Below, piece by piece: positions 61,965 to 64,000 of a DNA stretch of 64,000 nucleotides. Position 1 is the first letter of the stretch. Every line of letters starts with the position of its first letter. The stretch is from contig NZ_LISX01000005.1 in the NCBI RefSeq assembly GCF_001905465.1, positions 465,085 through 529,084 on the forward strand, given 5' to 3'. A program made the translations under genes and the position numbers. This DNA comes from Kitasatospora sp. CB01950. Its GTDB lineage: Bacteria > Actinomycetota > Actinomycetes > Streptomycetales > Streptomycetaceae. A model generated the notes under the pieces. It was given only the letters and a program-made list of their open reading frames with translations, had not been told where the DNA came from and ran no database searches.

Positions 61965-63104
61965 TCAGCCGGCCTCGGGCTCCGATGCGCGCAACTGCAG
62001 GAATTCCAGCGCCGATTCCCGGAACGGATCCGACAGTCCCGCCGCCGGCGACACCCCCCGCCCGCCGCGACGCACCGTCAACACCGCCACCATCGTGCCG
62101 CTGATGTGCACCACCGCCTCCTCCGCATACGCCACCGGCTGCCGCACCCCCAACGCCACCACTGCGCCGACCTGTTGCTCGACCGTCCACCCCGCCCCCG
62201 AGCTCACACACTCCCCGCCCCCCATCAGCCGGCTCGCCTGGTACTCCGCCGCCAACGGCGACTCGAACCGCATCACCACCTGCTGCGCCGTCGCCTCCGG
62301 GTGCCCGGCGTCCACGTACCGCTGCTCCCACAACTGCACGGCACCCGACGTGCGGACCAGCCGCGACACACAACCGTCCGCGAACGCGTCCACGCCGGGG
62401 GGACCGGACGCGCTTCCGCTCGCGCCGGGGGTCTGGCCCGCCGGCCGGCTTGCGGTTCGGTTCGTCTCCTGACCTGGTGCCCGGCTCGCCGACTGGGTCG
62501 CCGGCCGGCTCGCTGTCGATGAAGTGCCGTTGCCGACGGCCGAGTCGGCGTTCGCGGAGGGACCTGCCGCGGTCGTCGAGCCCGGGGACGCCGTGCCGGT
62601 GGCCACCTGGTCCGCCACCGGGAAGGCCGTCCACGGGCCGTACCCGCCCAGGACGCTCGGCATCCGCGACACGTCCAGCGTCAGCGCCCGCACCACCGCA
62701 TCTGCGGACTCCAGCGGCGCCCACTCCACCTCGGAATTCGCCGACGGAAGCAACGGCAACTGCGGCTCCGGGAGCGACCGCACCTCCGACGGCCCGGACG
62801 CCGCAGCCGTCGGAGGCACCGGATACCCCGCCACGCCGTGCCCGTGCCCCGGCGGCGGGGGCACCAACTCCGCCGCCGACCACAGCACCGCCACGCCCAG
62901 CACCCCCGCCATCGCGACCGCCCCCGCGCGGTAACGCCCCCGCCGTACCCCGCGACGCACCATCTCCTCGCTCGGCGGCACCGGCACGGCCAGCACCACC
63001 TCGCGCCGCAGCCCGTCGAACATCGCCTCCAACCGGGCAGCCCCGATCGCCGGGCGGTCCTCCGTTCCCACTGTCTCCACCGTCTCCGCCTCGGGCTCAG
63101 ACAT
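61965..63104 (-). CDS. Membrane protein partnered with ECF sigma factor (putative anti-sigma)
   Basis: The 379-residue protein has an acidic N-terminus, a basic patch, one transmembrane helix (about 60-82) and a Pro-rich stretch. A long Ser/Thr/Ala/Gly linker (about 170-240) leads to a C-terminal extracytoplasmic domain with a pair of Cys (DGCVSR, GGECVS). Topology and position match the partner of the other sigma gene in this window, although the sequences differ. It overlaps the upstream sigma gene by eight bases, so the two are coupled. No ZAS zinc motif is seen. Anti-sigma function is inferred from context only. Confidence 0.78.
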   Translation of the reverse strand: MSEPEAETVETVGTEDRPAIGAARLEAMFDGLRREVVLAVPVPPSEEMVRRGVRRGRYRAGAVAMAGVLGVAVLWSAAELVPPPPGHGHGVAGYPVPPTAAASGPSEVRSLPEPQLPLLPSANSEVEWAPLESADAVVRALTLDVSRMPSVLGGYGPWTAFPVADQVATGTASPGSTTAAGPSANADSAVGNGTSSTASRPATQSASRAPGQETNRTASRPAGQTPGASGSASGPPGVDAFADGCVSRLVRTSGAVQLWEQRYVDAGHPEATAQQVVMRFESPLAAEYQASRLMGGGECVSSGAGWTVEQQVGAVVALGVRQPVAYAEEAVVHISGTMVAVLTVRRGGRGVSPAAGLSDPFRESALEFLQLRASEPEAG

Positions 63105-63792
63105 GCGATCCGTCCGCCATCCGCACCCGAGCCCCCGTCAACCGCGCCGTCACCGGCACCTCGTCAGCACCGTCGGCCCTCGTCAACTCCCCGCCCCCCG
63201 CCGCCGGTTCACCTGCGGCAGCCACCGGGGCCGACCGCAGTGGCGCGACCATCGGCTCCTCCACGGCCGCCGCCGGCTCTTCCCCCAACAGCACCGCCAA
63301 CGCCTGCCGCCCCCTGTGCAACCGCGCCTTGACCGTCCCCACCGGCACCCCCTCGTCCGCGGCGATCTCCGCCACCGAACGACCCCCCATGTGGTGCCAG
63401 ACCAACGCCGACCGCTGCGCCTCCGGCAACTGCCGCAACGCCTCCACCAACGCCACTGTCTCCGGCCCCGGCCCCGGAACCGGCAGATTCGCGTCCCCGT
63501 GCCGGATCCAGCTCTGCAACGCCGTCCGCGCCCGCCGCCAGCGACTGATCGCGATCCGCTGCCCCGTCAGCCGGACCCACGCCACCGGATTCTCGTGCGA
63601 CACCAGCCGCCCCCAGTGGTTCCACGCCCGGACGAACGCCTCCTGCGCGGCGTCCTGCGCCTCACCCAGATCACCCGTCAGCGCGTACAAGTGCGCGACC
63701 AACTGACCGTACGCGGCCTCGTAGAACACCCGAAAGTCGTCGCCGCCTCGGCCGGCTCTTCCGCCGGCCCCCTCGCCCTGCTCCACGACCAT
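63097..63792 (-). CDS. ECF RNA polymerase sigma factor
   Basis: The 231-residue protein has region 2 (YGQLVAHLYALTGDLGEAQDAAQEAFVRAW) and region 4.2 (SVAEIAADEGVPVGTVKARL), followed by a Pro/Ala/Glu-rich tail of about 55 residues. The ATG at 63792 (MVVEQGEGAGG) is preferred; ten further codons upstream are less likely. Two exact 11-bp repeats in its promoter (63856-63880) may be an autoregulatory element. Its stop overlaps the membrane-partner start by eight bases. The ABC ATPase pair downstream on the same strand may belong to its regulon. Confidence 0.92.
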   Translation of the reverse strand: MVVEQGEGAGGRAGRGGDDFRVFYEAAYGQLVAHLYALTGDLGEAQDAAQEAFVRAWNHWGRLVSHENPVAWVRLTGQRIAISRWRRARTALQSWIRHGDANLPVPGPGPETVALVEALRQLPEAQRSALVWHHMGGRSVAEIAADEGVPVGTVKARLHRGRQALAVLLGEEPAAAVEEPMVAPLRSAPVAAAGEPAAGGGELTRADGADEVPVTARLTGARVRMADGSHV

Positions 63793-63855
63793 GACGCCAC
63801 AGTGTGCCGTGCACCGAACCACCCGGCAACAGCCCCGGCGGTTCGGCCTCCGGCT

Positions 63856-63880
63856 CCGGAAATGGTCCGGAAATGGTCCG
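63856..63880 (-). repeat. Direct 11-bp repeat upstream of the ECF sigma gene
   Basis: CCGGAAATGGT occurs twice in immediate tandem, then CCG. The repeat sits about 65-90 bp before the sigma start, one helical turn apart, so it could be an operator for two protomers. Confidence 0.6.
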
Positions 63881-63890
63881 AGAACGCGAA

Positions 63891-63920
63891 AAAGCCCCCC
63901 GCCGTGAGGCGAGGGGCTTT
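63891..63920 (-). terminator. rRNA operon terminator
   Basis: Arms AAAGCCCC/GGGGCTTT with an inner GCC/GGC and GTGA loop are followed on the minus strand by TTTTT. This is a canonical intrinsic terminator 12 bp after the 5S gene. Confidence 0.9.
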
Positions 63921-63931
63921 CCCTGAAAGAT

Positions 63932-64000
63932 TGTTCGGCGGCGTCCTACTCTCCCACAGGGTCCCCCCTGCAGTACCATCGGCGCTGTGAGGCTTAGCTT
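63932..64000 (-). rRNA. rrf: 5S ribosomal RNA (3' part, runs off the window)
   Basis: The minus-strand sequence AAGCTAAGCCTCACAGCGCC, then the GATGGTACTGCAGGGGGGAC block and the GTGGGAGAGTAGGACGCCGC block, is the 3' two-thirds of an actinobacterial 5S rRNA. The exact 3' end is approximate. 23S and 16S should lie beyond position 64000. Confidence 0.95.

Noticed and set aside
61938..61980. GGAAC...CGTC pattern as an ECF-type promoter upstream of the ABC ATPases
   Set aside because: The spacing between the two elements is about 20 bases, too long for an ECF promoter, and no other support was seen.

Overview
The window is high-GC actinobacterial DNA. Codon use, the gene order mreB-ndk-folC-valS-clpX-clpP2-clpP1-tig, an actinobacterial ydaO-type riboswitch, paired CeoB/CeoC proteins, GTG/TTG starts and many long GC-rich hairpin terminators all point to Streptomycetaceae (Streptomyces or a close relative such as Kitasatospora). 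It reads as chromosomal core and near-core DNA. I see no insertion sequence, prophage, CRISPR array or large biosynthetic cluster.

Layout. 1-15.3 kb: 5' end of mreB, then ndk, a DUF4233 gene, folC, a secreted GH18 chitinase, valS, two paralogous proline-rich membrane proteins, the ClpXP/trigger factor proteostasis block and two tRNAs (Pro-TGG, Gly-TCC). 15.3-26.5 kb: a LysM/M23 endopeptidase behind a c-di-AMP (ydaO) riboswitch, a SpoIIE-type phosphatase, an Eis-like acetyltransferase, rpiB, bioY, an amino acid permease, a Rv2466c-like thioredoxin-fold protein and pepN. 26.6-31.8 kb: a chitin-uptake locus, ngcEFG plus a second chitinase. DasR-like operators lie in front of ngcE and of both chitinases. 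31.9-38.7 kb: aconitase with two palindromic operators, an ECF sigma/membrane-protein pair, an orphan PIN protein, a SodC-like protein and argF. 38.8-43.2 kb: the Pnkp/Hen1 RNA-repair operon. 43.2-50.8 kb: dapD, small proteins, a MazG-like pyrophosphohydrolase with an ATPase, an RlmA-like methyltransferase, a ribbon-helix-helix/Doc-like toxin-antitoxin pair and a TrmA/RlmD-type RNA methyltransferase. 50.9-59.0 kb: a potassium island with a KimA-like transporter, two TrkA/Ktr RCK proteins, DUF3159 and OB-fold proteins, and KdpE/KdpD without KdpFABC. 59.1-64 kb: a patatin-like lipase, two ABC ATPases without a permease (one with an AbrB-like tail), a second ECF sigma/membrane-protein pair, and the 3' part of a 5S rRNA closing an rRNA operon.

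Themes. (i) Chitin turnover: the chitinases release chito-oligomers, NgcEFG imports them, and shared dre-like sites suggest co-regulation by the GlcNAc-responsive repressor DasR. (ii) Proteostasis: trigger factor, ClpP1P2 and ClpX lie together with a ClgR box ahead of clpP1. (iii) Potassium and c-di-AMP: a KimA-like carrier, RCK subunits and KdpDE share the window with a c-di-AMP riboswitch that controls a cell wall hydrolase. (iv) RNA maintenance: Pnkp/Hen1 repair, two rRNA/tRNA methyltransferases, tRNAs and an rRNA operon end.

Limits: starts were chosen from ribosome binding sites, overlaps and remembered family sequences. No database search was run. Regulatory sites are motif matches by eye.
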